DNA of 64,000 nucleotides, taken from Fischerella sp. JS2 (GTDB lineage: Bacteria > Cyanobacteriota > Cyanobacteriia > Cyanobacteriales > Nostocaceae). The translations under genes were made by a program, and so were the position numbers. The notes below the pieces were generated by a model, which saw nothing but the letters and a program-made list of their open reading frames with translations, made no database searches and was not told the DNA's origin. Shown piece after piece: positions 26,162-35,463 of this stretch. Numbering within the stretch: position 1 is the first letter of the stretch; the number at the start of each line of letters is the position of its first letter. Location of the stretch: positions 4,589,724-4,653,723 of the forward strand of contig NZ_CP135918.1 in NCBI RefSeq assembly GCF_032393985.1. Direction: 5' to 3'.

Positions 26162-27124
26162 ATGGTCAAGATTGGATATCATGCTTCCCATGAACAATTC
26201 AAACCTAGCGAACTGTTGAAGTATGTACAAATAGCAGAACAGACAAGCTTTACCCTTGCCCTTTCCTCCGACCATTTCCACCCTTGGAGTGAAGACCAGG
26301 GACAAAGTGGTTTCGCTTGGTCTTGGCTTGGTGCAGCCATGCAAGCAACACCTGAACTTTGCTATCGCGTTGTTTGCGCTCCCGGACAGCGATATCATCC
26401 TGCTATCATCGCCCAAGCAGCAGCAACTTTGGCAGAAATGTTTCCCAACCGCTTTTGGCTTACTGTAGGTAGTGGTCAAGCAATCAACGAACATATTACC
26501 GCAGACAAATGGCCCTGCAAAAGCGATCGCAACGCCCGCCTCAAAGAGTGTGTTGATATTATCCGCGCTCTTTGGGCAGGAGAAACTATCAGCCATCACG
26601 GTTTAGTATGTGTTGAAGAAGCAAAGCTTTATACCCGTCCAGTAAACCTTCCTCTCATTATTGGTGCTGCCATTACTACTGAAACAGCAGAATGGCTGGG
26701 TAGCTGGGCAGATGGATTGATTACTATATCTCGCCCCCCACACAAGTTACAAAAAGTTGTTGATGCTTTTCGGCGTGGCGGTGGAGAAGGTAAGCCAATG
26801 ATTTTGAAAGTACAACTTTCTTATGACCGCGACGAGGAAATAGCACGACAAAAAGCGCATCAGCAGTGGCGCAATAATATCTTTAAAAACATAATGATGA
26901 CAGAACTGCGAACTCCCCAACAATTTGATGCTGCTGGTGAGTTTGTCAAGCCACAGGAGCTAGATGAACACGTACGCATTTCGGCTGAGCCTCAGCAGCA
27001 TATTGAGTGGTTGCAAAAAGATATTGCATTAGGGTTTAATGAATTGATTCTACATAACGTCAACCGCGAACAGGAGCAATTTATTGAAGTGTTTGGTGAG
27101 AAAGTTATTCCTGCTCTAGCGTAA
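26162..27124 (+). CDS. LLM-class FMN-dependent oxidoreductase (TIGR03885-like, non-F420)
   Basis: A 320-residue luciferase-like TIM-barrel protein starting MVKIGYHASHEQF. Motifs include LSSDHFHPW near residue 36 and FWLTVGSGQAINEH near residue 100, fitting the luciferase-like monooxygenase family with flavin bound to the barrel. I place it with the non-F420 subgroup TIGR03885, known beside GH13 genes. The substrate is unknown. It starts 20 bases after the GH13 stop; an upstream TTG at 26138 would overlap that gene. Confidence 0.82.
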   Translation: MVKIGYHASHEQFKPSELLKYVQIAEQTSFTLALSSDHFHPWSEDQGQSGFAWSWLGAAMQATPELCYRVVCAPGQRYHPAIIAQAAATLAEMFPNRFWLTVGSGQAINEHITADKWPCKSDRNARLKECVDIIRALWAGETISHHGLVCVEEAKLYTRPVNLPLIIGAAITTETAEWLGSWADGLITISRPPHKLQKVVDAFRRGGGEGKPMILKVQLSYDRDEEIARQKAHQQWRNNIFKNIMMTELRTPQQFDAAGEFVKPQELDEHVRISAEPQQHIEWLQKDIALGFNELILHNVNREQEQFIEVFGEKVIPALA

Positions 27125-27216
27125 TACCAATTTCAAAGGGGAGGGTGTCGTCAGGCGGGTGAGGTTCTTCTGTTCTTGACTCAGATGAAATCTGCTGTAG
27201 AATCACCTCAAAACAC

Positions 27217-27265
27217 AAAAAAGCGATCAGATATCTACTTATGAATAGAAGCGATCGCTTTTTTT
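27217..27265. terminator. Bidirectional terminator between the flavin oxidoreductase and ftsH
   Basis: AAAAAAGCGATC pairs with GATCGCTTTTTT across a 24-base loop. A-run and T-run flank the stem, so it can end transcription of both converging genes. Confidence 0.75.
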
Positions 27266-27291
27266 GGGATTTCTACGAATAGAGCCGCCGT

Positions 27292-27322
27292 CCCCACGTT
27301 CGGCTTCGCCTAAGACGTGGGG
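27292..27322. other. Hairpin resembling an IS200/IS605-type end
   Basis: CCCCACGT and ACGTGGGG enclose a loop with CGGCTTCGCC. Such CCCCACGT/ACGTGGGG hairpins with an inner GGCTTCGCC are common at right ends of cyanobacterial tnpB elements. No tnpB is next to it, so it is a remnant or a simple palindrome. Confidence 0.4.
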
Positions 27323-27338
27323 CTTCTGACCGAACTAG

Positions 27339-29279
27339 CTAAACTAGAAGTGTTTGCATTAAAGGCTGATCTTCTGATATCTTGCCTGTCCGCAACCATT
27401 CTTCTAACTGTGCTGGTGCTTTGGCTTGATTGAGTTTCTCGCGTAGTTCTGCACCTTCGAGAATTTCTTTTTGCAACAGTTCCTGAGCGGTTTGTTCTAG
27501 CAAGTCACGGTTTTCGTGCAAAATAGTTAAAGCCATATGATGAGCATTATCTACTATTTGCTTCACTTCACGGTCAATTTCCTCAGCTACTTGCGGACTA
27601 ATAGATCGACGCGGATTACCGTAACCTTCAATAAACTGCTGTTGAATCTTCTCAAATGCCACAGGGCCAAGTTTATCGCTCATCCCGTAGAGAGTAACAT
27701 AGCGTTCTGCCAAATCAGTAGCTTTTTGGATGTCGTCACTAGCACCAGTAGAGACTTTACCAAACACTGTTTCTTCTGCGGAACGTCCACCCAACAGGAT
27801 AGCAATACGACCACGAATTTCGTCTTCAATCATCAAGAAGCGGTCTTCTTCTGGCATCTGAATTGTATAACCTAAAGCACCCACCCCTCTAGGTACAACG
27901 GAGATTTTTTCGACTTTACCAGATCCAGGCATCAAAGCACCAATGATGGCGTGACCAACTTCGTGATAAGCTACAGTCTTCTTCTCGATTTCATTGAGGA
28001 CGCGAGAGCGTTTTTCTAAACCAGCTACAAGGCGCTCGATCGCTTCATTAAAATCTGCGATTGTCACTGCTTGGCGATTTTGCCGTGCAGCCATCAGTGC
28101 AGCTTCGTTCACCAGGTTAGCTAAATCTGCTCCAGCAAAACCAGGGGTTTTAGCGGCAATAATGCCCAAGTCGACATCATCAGCTAATTTGACGTTACGG
28201 GCATGAACTTTTAGAATTGCCTCTCGACCGATTTTATCAGGACGATCTACAACTACTTGACGGTCAAAACGTCCGGGACGGCGCAAAGCTGGATCAAGAA
28301 CTTCTGGACGGTTGGTTGCAGCGATGATGATCACACCAGTGTTCGCATCAAAGCCGTCCATCTCGGTGAGTAACTGGTTGAGGGTTTGTTCCCGTTCATC
28401 GTTACCACCCATGATCGGGCCTGCACCACCACGAGATTTACCCAGCGCGTCTAATTCATCAATAAAGACGATACACGGCGCTTGTTGTTTAGCTTGTTCA
28501 AATAAGTCACGCACACGGGCCGCACCTACACCCACAAACAACTCGATAAATTCGGAACCAGAGATGCTGAAGAAGGGAACACTTGCTTCCCCAGCAATAG
28601 CTTTAGCTAAGAGGGTTTTACCAGTTCCGGGAGGGCCTACCAACAACACACCTTTGGGGATTTTTGCACCCAAGCGGGTATATTTCGCAGCATTTTTCAG
28701 GAAGTCTACGATTTCTTCCAGTTCGGCTTTAGCTTCATCTACACCAGCAACATCGATAAATTTTACACCTGTTGTTCCTTCGGAATAGATACGAGCTTTG
28801 CTTTTACCTACAGTAAGTGCAGCAGGGCCACCGCCACCACGATTGAGTAAAAATCCCCAAATTCCAAAGAAAATTAATGGTGGTACAACCCAACTCAGAA
28901 GAGTGGTGATCCAACCATTTTGGTTTGGTGGCGGTGCTGCAAATTCGACATTATGATCGCGCAGAATCTTAGGTAAATCCAGATCAACTGCTATGGGTGT
29001 GGTTTGGAAAACCTGTTCGACAGTTTTGCCATCGGCTGTTTGAGTTTTGATAGAATATTGAATGCGATCGCTACCCACAACGGCCCGATCAACTTTACCT
29101 GCTTCTACCTGAGCCACAAAATCACTATAAGGGACTTCTGGCAACCTGGGGCCAAAAAAACTGGGAACAACAAAGTTAAGCAGTAACAGCAGGGTAAAAA
29201 GGATTAGTAAACTACCACCAAACTGCCGCGCCCTTGGGGGTTTAATGGGATTTTTATTATTGTTAGTTTCTACAGGCAT
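27339..29279 (-). CDS. ftsH: ATP-dependent zinc metalloprotease FtsH
   Basis: A 646-residue membrane AAA+ protease. It has TM1 at about residues 23-42, a lumenal/periplasmic domain, and TM2 at about 125-146. Walker A GPPGTGKT is at 215-222, Walker B in [10 protein letters not shown], the second region of homology in [20 protein letters not shown], and the zinc site HEVGH at 439-443. It degrades membrane proteins such as damaged photosystem II subunits. Cyanobacteria have four FtsH paralogues; the order number is not decided here. A heptamer array lies just upstream of its start. Confidence 0.97.
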   Translation of the reverse strand: MPVETNNNKNPIKPPRARQFGGSLLILFTLLLLLNFVVPSFFGPRLPEVPYSDFVAQVEAGKVDRAVVGSDRIQYSIKTQTADGKTVEQVFQTTPIAVDLDLPKILRDHNVEFAAPPPNQNGWITTLLSWVVPPLIFFGIWGFLLNRGGGGPAALTVGKSKARIYSEGTTGVKFIDVAGVDEAKAELEEIVDFLKNAAKYTRLGAKIPKGVLLVGPPGTGKTLLAKAIAGEASVPFFSISGSEFIELFVGVGAARVRDLFEQAKQQAPCIVFIDELDALGKSRGGAGPIMGGNDEREQTLNQLLTEMDGFDANTGVIIIAATNRPEVLDPALRRPGRFDRQVVVDRPDKIGREAILKVHARNVKLADDVDLGIIAAKTPGFAGADLANLVNEAALMAARQNRQAVTIADFNEAIERLVAGLEKRSRVLNEIEKKTVAYHEVGHAIIGALMPGSGKVEKISVVPRGVGALGYTIQMPEEDRFLMIEDEIRGRIAILLGGRSAEETVFGKVSTGASDDIQKATDLAERYVTLYGMSDKLGPVAFEKIQQQFIEGYGNPRRSISPQVAEEIDREVKQIVDNAHHMALTILHENRDLLEQTAQELLQKEILEGAELREKLNQAKAPAQLEEWLRTGKISEDQPLMQTLLV

Positions 29280-29307
29280 TTTTGATTTACTCTCCGATTA
29301 AAAAGTT

Positions 29308-29374
29308 TTTTGTCATTTGTCATTAGTTATTTGTCATTTGTTATCACTAATGACGAATGACAAATGACCAATGA
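29308..29374. repeat. Heptamer array between ftsH and the DUF1614 gene
   Basis: Units of TTTGTCA/TTAGTTA followed by complementary CAAATGA units make an inverted array able to form a hairpin between the two minus-strand genes. Confidence 0.75.
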
Positions 29375-30043
29375 CTAACTCAATAACAGTGCAAATAAAC
29401 CACACAAAGCGATACCATCAAATACACCAGCACCTCCAATACTTAATACTCCTGAACTTTTAGCGACAATATCCTTCAGGTGCAATAAATCAGCACCAAC
29501 TAAAGTTCCCAAAATGCCGCCTGCAAAAGCAACAGGCGCAGCATGGGAAGAGGCGATTAACATAGCTGACACAGCAGCAGTCAAGGGCGCTAGTAAGGGG
29601 TTCATTTGAATACCAATTCCTGGCACTACCCGTGCTGCATAGTAACTTACTGCTGTGACAATCGCAGTCACTGACAAAATAGCTAATATATTTCCTTGCG
29701 TAAATTGATACAGCGCTAATAGTACAGGGATTAAACCACCACCAACATTTAGGGCTATGATAGTGGAACGTTGCACTTTCCTCAGAGGAATACCCCAAAA
29801 CTCCTTTAACCACAAATCAATCAAGTCGTTTGCTACAACAATCTCAGATCGAGCGCGGTACAAAGGTATATTGATGGTGCTGCCTAAAATCACCAGTATC
29901 AACAGTAGAAAAGCTATATTAGGAGAAAATCCCAACTTAGCTACTGCGATTTGTACCACATCTACTGCCAACACAAACCAGAGAAAAGGGACTAATAGCA
30001 GCAGCAGCAGAAATAGCAGTAGTGAAACTGGCAAATAGATCAT
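29375..30043 (-). CDS. DUF1614 domain membrane protein
   Basis: A 222-residue protein with about six or seven hydrophobic segments. It starts with a long leucine-rich segment (LLLFLLLLLLVPFLWFVLAV). The conserved regions TINIPLYR near residue 57, NVGGGLIPVLLALY near 100, GGILGTLVGADLLHL near 175 and IGGAGVFDGI near 200 match my memory of DUF1614. The function is unknown. It is transcribed in the same direction as ftsH, 95 bases upstream of it. Confidence 0.8.
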   Translation of the reverse strand: MIYLPVSLLLFLLLLLLVPFLWFVLAVDVVQIAVAKLGFSPNIAFLLLILVILGSTINIPLYRARSEIVVANDLIDLWLKEFWGIPLRKVQRSTIIALNVGGGLIPVLLALYQFTQGNILAILSVTAIVTAVSYYAARVVPGIGIQMNPLLAPLTAAVSAMLIASSHAAPVAFAGGILGTLVGADLLHLKDIVAKSSGVLSIGGAGVFDGIALCGLFALLLS

Positions 30044-30161
30044 AAAGGGTATGCAAGCAGGGAGTTTGCTTTTGCTCTGCTTGAATTTATTGTAAAAATT
30101 GGATGTTACAATTCGTTTTCGTGTGTACCCCCCTATAACAATGGGAATAGCCGTACTTTCT

Positions 30162-30353
30162 ATGAAAGATCAACTGAGCTTTGTTTTAAAGGTATTTTTA
30201 CTCTCTGCTGTGATTTCGCTATTGATTAAGTATGTCGGTCCTTTTCTCTTTATACCTGCAACGTCAGTCAACGCTTTGATTATAGTTTTATTACCGACTG
30301 TGATGATGGCGATCGCTCTGTTGTGGCGATTTCAAGCCCACAAACAAAGCTAG
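30162..30353 (+). CDS. Small two-helix membrane protein, unknown
   Basis: A 63-residue protein with two hydrophobic segments, about residues 8-30 and 35-55, and a short basic tail (RFQAHKQS). The start at ATG 30162 (MKDQLSFVLK) is preferred because upstream in-frame codons are not membrane-protein-like; ATG 30141 is possible. There are no recognised motifs. It is divergent from the DUF1614 gene. Confidence 0.6.
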   Translation: MKDQLSFVLKVFLLSAVISLLIKYVGPFLFIPATSVNALIIVLLPTVMMAIALLWRFQAHKQS

Positions 30354-30506
30354 TTTACCAAGGAAAGGCAGAGGGCAGAAGGGATTCTACCTCCTGTCTT
30401 CTAAAAAAACTTTAGTTTTAGGTCTAAAGCCCTTTTCCCTTTTCCCCTCCTCGGTAAGCGATGACTGATTTAAGATAGCAGTTGATAAGCTGCCAGGAGT
30501 TAAGGC

Positions 30507-31658
30507 GTGAATCTAGGTCAATGGATAGGCTTAATTGCCATACTTTTATCAGTGTATATATTGTGGCAACTCAAAGAAGTACTTCTACTGATGTTTGCTG
30601 CGATCGTACTAGCAACTACCTTAAATCGGCTCGCTCGCAGATTTCAACGTTCGGGCATGAGACGTGGATTTGCTGTAGCTTTGTCAGTAGGCATTCTTAT
30701 AGGTGTTATCATCGGTTTTTTCTGGCTCATTGTCCCGCCATTTGCCGTGCAGTTTCAACAACTCACCTATCAGGTTCCTAGAGGTATAGAGCGTTTTAAT
30801 ACTTGGCTTTTCCATCTCAGATCAGCACTTCCTAGCCAGATAACTCCATATATCCCTGATATTAATAGTTTGAGCCAACAAGCACAACCATTTATTAATC
30901 GTGCAGTCGGTACTTCTTTTGCCGTCGTTTCTGGCTCTTTGGAAGTTGTTCTGAAAATATTACTAGTGCTTGTTTTAACAGGGATGTTCTTAGCAGATCC
31001 CCAAGCATACCGCAAGCTATTTATTCGGTTGTTTCCTTCCTTCTATCGGCGACGAGTAGATGGAATTTTGGATAGATGCGAAGTTTCCTTAGAAGGATGG
31101 GTTACAGGCGCTTTTATCGCTATGTCTGTAGTGGGACTGATGAGTGTCATCGGCTTATCAATTTTGCGTGTTCCCGCCGCCCTAGCTTTAGGGGTTTTAG
31201 CAGGATTTTTAAACTTGATTCCCAATCTAGGCCCGACACTCAGCGTTATCCCAGCAATGGCGATCGCTCTTTTGGATGCTCCCTGGAAATCTTTAGCTGT
31301 CTTGGGACTCTACTTTGTTATTCAACAAACTGAAAGCAATTTCATCACACCAGTGGTGATGGCGCATCAGGTTTCCTTACTACCAGCAATTACTCTAATT
31401 GCTCAACTATTTTTCGCATATCTATTTGGCTTTTTAGGCTTATTTTTAGCTCTACCATTAACTGTTGTAGCTAAAATTTGGTTGGAAGAAGTTTTTGTGA
31501 AAGATGTTTTAGATCAATGGAATGGTAAATCTAAAAGAGAAACTGAATTTGTCATAGTTTCTGACAATTTAAACGATGAAAGTACAAAAGAAACAGATGA
31601 TTTAGTAGTCAAAAAAATCACCAATAGCGAAGAACAATCTGGCATTGATGATGGTTAG
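30507..31658 (+). CDS. AI-2E family transporter (PerM/YdiK-like)
   Basis: A 383-residue permease with about eight membrane segments. The mid-region FLNLIPNLGPTLSVIPAMAIALL and the later FITPVVMAHQVSLLPAITLIAQLFF are typical of the AI-2E exporter superfamily. The C-terminal 50 residues are polar and acidic and probably cytoplasmic. The substrate is unknown; family members export autoinducer-2, other solutes, or act as sodium/proton antiporters. GTG 30507 has AGGAG seven bases upstream. Confidence 0.88.
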   Translation: MNLGQWIGLIAILLSVYILWQLKEVLLLMFAAIVLATTLNRLARRFQRSGMRRGFAVALSVGILIGVIIGFFWLIVPPFAVQFQQLTYQVPRGIERFNTWLFHLRSALPSQITPYIPDINSLSQQAQPFINRAVGTSFAVVSGSLEVVLKILLVLVLTGMFLADPQAYRKLFIRLFPSFYRRRVDGILDRCEVSLEGWVTGAFIAMSVVGLMSVIGLSILRVPAALALGVLAGFLNLIPNLGPTLSVIPAMAIALLDAPWKSLAVLGLYFVIQQTESNFITPVVMAHQVSLLPAITLIAQLFFAYLFGFLGLFLALPLTVVAKIWLEEVFVKDVLDQWNGKSKRETEFVIVSDNLNDESTKETDDLVVKKITNSEEQSGIDDG

Positions 31659-31750
31659 GGAAAGGGGAAAGGGGAGATGGGAAGGACAAGGGGACAAGGA
31701 AGACAAGGGGGACATGGGAGAAAATAAAAAACTAACCACTAACTACTATT

Positions 31751-31780
31751 GTACAGACGCGATGTTCCTCGCGTCTGTAC
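31751..31780. repeat. 30-nt palindrome family, copy 2
   Basis: GTACAGACGC-GATGTTCCTC-GCGTCTGTAC. It is embedded in heptamer repeats between the converging exporter and SDR genes. Arms match perfectly for ten bases. Confidence 0.85.
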
Positions 31781-31801
31781 CTACTAACCACTAACAAAAA
31801 T

Positions 31802-32518
31802 CTAAAACTTCTCCACCGCAGGTCGCAAATCCAGTTCTAAAGTCCAAGCTGTTGTATCCTGTTTGTAGAGTTGCCAGTAAGTTTCGGCTATAGCATCTGG
31901 TGAAACTAAAGTGTGTGCATCTCGGTTGCTGGCCATTGCTTGCACTCTGGGAGTATTGATCATGCCATCAATAATAATATGGGCAACATGAATACCTTGA
32001 GACCCAAACTCCCGTGCTAAGGACTGCGCCAGCGCCCTTAACCCAAACTTACCTACAGCTAAAGCTGCAAACCGCGCCCCACCTCTGGTTGCAGCAGTAG
32101 CGCCCGTCAGCAGGATTGTACCTCGGCTTCGTTCCACCATTTGGGGTAGAACCTGCCGTACAGCGAGAAATGCACCAAAACAGTTAACTTTCCAATTTGC
32201 TTCAAACTGTTCTGGTGTCAGTTCCAGAATACCAGCCATTGTAAAGGCTCCAGCATTATACACCAAGATTTCCGGTGCATTTAGTTGCGACTTTACTTGC
32301 TCAAAGGCGTTGTTGACAGACGTAGGATCAGACACATCACAAGCAACAGCCAGCGCTTTCCCACCATTAGCTTCAATATCCTTTTGAATTTGGCTGAGTT
32401 TATCTATATTTCTGGCCATCAATCCCACAGCAAATCCTTCACGGGCAAACCGATGAGCAACTGCACAACCTAATCCTGGCCCGACACCAACTACTACTGC
32501 AACTTTTGCTTCACTCAT
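31802..32518 (-). CDS. Short-chain dehydrogenase-like protein lacking the catalytic tyrosine
   Basis: A 238-residue Rossmann protein. The cofactor motif VVVGVGPGLG (residues 8-17) and the NAG at 88-90 are normal. The catalytic YxxxK is altered: K157 is kept (LAVGKFGLRALAQS) but position 153 is Leu. The serine site region reads LLTGATA. This sub-type, with xAVGKFGLRAL in place of YxxxK, occurs widely in bacteria, so it is a family trait and not local decay. It may bind NADP without ordinary dehydrogenase activity. Start ATG 32518. Confidence 0.85.
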   Translation of the reverse strand: MSEAKVAVVVGVGPGLGCAVAHRFAREGFAVGLMARNIDKLSQIQKDIEANGGKALAVACDVSDPTSVNNAFEQVKSQLNAPEILVYNAGAFTMAGILELTPEQFEANWKVNCFGAFLAVRQVLPQMVERSRGTILLTGATAATRGGARFAALAVGKFGLRALAQSLAREFGSQGIHVAHIIIDGMINTPRVQAMASNRDAHTLVSPDAIAETYWQLYKQDTTAWTLELDLRPAVEKF

Positions 32519-32645
32519 GGCGGGGATGCTCCTATTAGGGTATATCCCTAACCTATATTAATCAGTGTGAGTTGAGAGCGATCGCAACTCTTTACGATTA
32601 CCTATGACTGCTAAACTTGGGGTTAAGATAGTGACTACAATCTTT

Positions 32646-32887
32646 ATGGAAACTAAAGAAATTCTCCAAGCACTACCAAAATTAAGTGTTAGTGATCGCT
32701 TAAAAATCGCTGAAGCAGCTTTGCTACTGATTCGTCAAGAACAACAATCAATCACAAAGAGCAAAAGCATCAACTGGCAATAGCTGCAATGACAGCTGTT
32801 GTAGATTACGCTCCTGATAGCGAATTGATAGTTTCTTCTGACATAGAGGGAGAAGATTTTTACGATTACTCAGATAACAAAAAATAG
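32646..32887 (+). pseudogene. Frameshifted small antitoxin-like gene
   Basis: The first frame from ATG 32646 gives METKEILQALPKLSVSDRLK through QQSITKS and stops at 32783. The -1 frame continues with KEQKHQLAIAAMTAVVDYAP and ends in EGEDFYDYSDNKK at 32887. Joined near 32754-32758 (one A missing in ACAAAGAG) they make a coherent ~80-residue protein. It resembles small cyanobacterial proteins that accompany MazF/PemK-type toxins. No toxin follows; only a hairpin does. I judge it a decayed orphan antitoxin-like gene; the family name is from memory. Confidence 0.6.
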
Positions 32888-32916
32888 TGCTGCTATGCCC
32901 AAAGCATAGACAGCAC
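32887..32916. terminator. Hairpin between the antitoxin remnant and the RodZ-like gene
   Basis: GTGCTG-CTATGC, loop CCAAA, GCATAG-A-CAGCAC: a 12-bp stem with one bulge. It lies between converging units and has a weak T-run (AAGTTTATAA) behind it. Confidence 0.6.
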
Positions 32917-32938
32917 AAGTTTATAATTCACAATTTAA

Positions 32939-33727
32939 CTATGACCTCGTATTAGCAGCGATCGTCACTTCTTTTTGTTTTCCTGGTTCTCCCAGTTGCT
33001 TAGCTTTTTCTTTATTGATGCTTACTAATACACCACCAGCATTATTTGTTCTGACTGTTAGTTGCTCTTGAGCTTTCCAAGTCTTATGAGTTCCTTCTGG
33101 TAGTTCACCTTCATACTCTACCTTGCCATCAACTAATACCTGAATCCAAGATTTTTCTGTTAGGGTCAAACCAATTTGCACTTGTTGAGGATTTACACTT
33201 TTATTTATATCACTAACAGGTTGAAACTTTTGCGATTGAATTAGAGTCTGTTGATTTTGTTTGAGCTTATTTTGATTATTATTTACTGCTTGCAAAGCAT
33301 TAGCATTTAATAACTGAGATAAGCCACCTACAGAAAACAAAATCATAAATATGTAAAGTAGGTAAAGATGCAATGGACGTAACTCACCTATTGGTGTATG
33401 TTTCCAACTAGATTTTAAACTGACTCGATGAGTTCCAATGGGAAAATTACTAGCAAATTCTGCACCATTAAGACCTAATGCATCAGCAAATTGCCGAATT
33501 AAACCCTGAATGTAAACTGGTTCGGGTAGTTCTGCTAAATTACCTTCTTCAATTGCTTGCAACAGCCGCCGGGGTATTCTGGTCAATAAAACAATTTCGT
33601 CTAATGATAAACCTTTTTCCTGGCGTGAGGAGCTAAGTTTTGCGCCCATTGCTACTAACTTTTCGCCTCGCTGTTGATCTAATGAAGTTGTCAACTCATG
33701 CTTATTTTTCCTAGTTAGCCAATTCAT
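32939..33727 (-). CDS. RodZ-like protein (HTH_25, one membrane helix, DUF4115)
   Basis: A 262-residue protein. A cytoplasmic helix-turn-helix spans about residues 26-90 (LSSSRQEKGLSLDEIVLLTRIPRRLLQAIEEG then YIQGLIRQFADALGL). One membrane helix lies near 120-140 (LHLYLLYIFMILFSVGGL). A Gln/Asn-rich linker leads to a DUF4115 beta domain (SWIQVLVDGKVEYEGELPEG). RodZ links MreB to the elongation complex. This is one of three such proteins in the window (also at 59350 and 61518), so its role may differ. It follows the pseudouridine synthase on the same strand by 31 bases. Confidence 0.85.
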   Translation of the reverse strand: MNWLTRKNKHELTTSLDQQRGEKLVAMGAKLSSSRQEKGLSLDEIVLLTRIPRRLLQAIEEGNLAELPEPVYIQGLIRQFADALGLNGAEFASNFPIGTHRVSLKSSWKHTPIGELRPLHLYLLYIFMILFSVGGLSQLLNANALQAVNNNQNKLKQNQQTLIQSQKFQPVSDINKSVNPQQVQIGLTLTEKSWIQVLVDGKVEYEGELPEGTHKTWKAQEQLTVRTNNAGGVLVSINKEKAKQLGEPGKQKEVTIAANTRS

Positions 33728-33758
33728 GTTTTATTTTCACTCCTTAAATCTAGCTAAA

Positions 33759-34517
33759 TCATTTATAGGAATCTGCTTTAACTTTTTGTAAAAAGCGAAT
33801 TTCACTTTCTTTTAGGTGACGATATTCACCTTCACCTAAGGGTTTTCTTCCAGGTGATTCTAGTTGAATTGAACCTATGGCGGTACGATGCAATTTAATT
33901 ACTGGGTGTCCTAACAGTTCGGCTACACGGCGAATCTGACGATTTCTTCCCTCCTTTAAAATGATTTCCAAACAAGTAGTATCAGCAAAATTTTTGATTA
34001 GTTGCACCTGTGCTGGTCGTGTTTTTCTTCCGTTTAACAGCACACCCTGACGCCACATGCGTAGTACTGATTCGGTTGGATGTCCTTCTACTAAAACACG
34101 ATAAGTTTTGGGGATACTATGGCGTGGGTGGGTAAGCCAGAATGTTAACTCTCCATCGTTTGTCAGTATGATGGCTCCTGTAGAGTCTATATCCAAGCGA
34201 CCAACAGGGTGAATCCCTTGACCAGAGTGCAATTCTGGTGGTAACAGATCCAAAACAGTCTTTCTTCCTTGGGGATCATGGCAAGTGGAAACTACACCTA
34301 CGCCTTTGTGCAGTAGTAGATACACTAAATTCGGACGCTGCCCAGATGATACTGGCTTTCCGTCAACTGTGATTGTATCTTTTTGAGGATCTACTTTTTG
34401 ACCTAAATGTGCCAAATCGCCATTGACCCGCACGCGCGCTCGCCTGATCATTTCTTCGGCTTGACGGCGTGAGGCAATACCCCATTGGGATAAGATTTTT
34501 TGTAACCTTTCCTCCAT
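33759..34517 (-). CDS. Pseudouridine synthase, RsuA/RluB family
   Basis: About 252 residues. The N-terminal S4 RNA-binding domain (ERLQKILSQWGIASRRQAEEMIRRARVRVNG) is followed by the RsuA/RluB catalytic domain with catalytic Asp in PVGRLDIDSTGAIILTND and the later GRNRQIRRVAELLGHPV. It isomerises a uridine in rRNA. ATG 34517 (MEERLQK) matches the family start; the frame is open to 34559. It is upstream of, and likely co-transcribed with, the RodZ-like gene. Confidence 0.92.
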   Translation of the reverse strand: MEERLQKILSQWGIASRRQAEEMIRRARVRVNGDLAHLGQKVDPQKDTITVDGKPVSSGQRPNLVYLLLHKGVGVVSTCHDPQGRKTVLDLLPPELHSGQGIHPVGRLDIDSTGAIILTNDGELTFWLTHPRHSIPKTYRVLVEGHPTESVLRMWRQGVLLNGRKTRPAQVQLIKNFADTTCLEIILKEGRNRQIRRVAELLGHPVIKLHRTAIGSIQLESPGRKPLGEGEYRHLKESEIRFLQKVKADSYK

Positions 34518-34682
34518 GTGGAAATTACTTGACTTTATAGTCAATAATAAAACACACAATCAATTGCACAAGATTTTACTTTTGCGGTTGGTAGTAAGTA
34601 GCCGCAAATGATACAGTTAAGACTTGTTTAAATAATTAGAGATTTGTAAGTAATTAATCATAAGCAAATAATAGAGTGGTAG

Positions 34683-35399
34683 ATGGCACAGAACAATTTG
34701 GAAAGGCAAACTCAGAACAAAAAAATTCGCATCATTACGAATGTGCTGACGAAAGCACTCAAATTATGGCTGAGATCCCAAGTTAGCCAAGTCTATGAGT
34801 TGGAAGTCGAGATGAAAGCGAGCGATCGCGATATTCTCTCTGGTTACATTCCTTGGGTGTCGATTTTTGCTAGTTATGCCGTTTATCAAGGTATTCATCT
34901 TACGCAAATTCAACTTGTGGCAGAAAATATTCGTATCAACATTGGCTCAGTACTCAAGGGTCAGCCACTACGGCTGTTAGAAACTGTACCAGTGGTTGGT
35001 GAAGTCATAGTAGAGGAGGATGAACTTAACGCTTCTGTTTCATCTTCTTTGTTATCAACTGCTTTAAATGATGTACTGGATAAACTTTTACCAGAACAGT
35101 GTCCAAAATCCAAGTCAATTTTTTACCAAAAAATTATTCTTGCCCACAGTCGGATAATACTTTACATTTCTCAACCTGCTGAAAACAGCTCCACAGTTTC
35201 AGAAGTATGTGCAAACATTGAGTTACTCAGCGCTCATGAGTTGCAAATATCACACATCCAGGCAAAAAACAACACGGGAACAGTCCTAGAAAGCCATAAT
35301 GGACACTATCTGAATTTGGGTTCAGATGTTGATATCCAACAGCTAAAGCTGCTCCCAGGAAAATTAGTTTGTCACGGACGAATTAATGTTAACCCTTAA
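34683..35399 (+). CDS. DUF2993 (LmeA-like) protein
   Basis: A 238-residue protein. The conserved region ITNVLTKALKLWLRSQVSQVYELEVEMKASDRDILSGYIP and the FYQKIILAHSRIIL stretch fit the DUF2993 family, whose mycobacterial member LmeA binds phospholipid in the periplasm. No signal peptide is visible here, so localisation is unclear. The function in cyanobacteria is unknown. It is divergent from the pseudouridine synthase gene and converges on dps. Start ATG 34683. Confidence 0.8.
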   Translation: MAQNNLERQTQNKKIRIITNVLTKALKLWLRSQVSQVYELEVEMKASDRDILSGYIPWVSIFASYAVYQGIHLTQIQLVAENIRINIGSVLKGQPLRLLETVPVVGEVIVEEDELNASVSSSLLSTALNDVLDKLLPEQCPKSKSIFYQKIILAHSRIILYISQPAENSSTVSEVCANIELLSAHELQISHIQAKNNTGTVLESHNGHYLNLGSDVDIQQLKLLPGKLVCHGRINVNP

Positions 35400-35463
35400 C
35401 AAAGTAGTCAATTGTTAAGAGTTTTTCTCCTATTGACCATTAACAATTGACTTTTACACTGGT

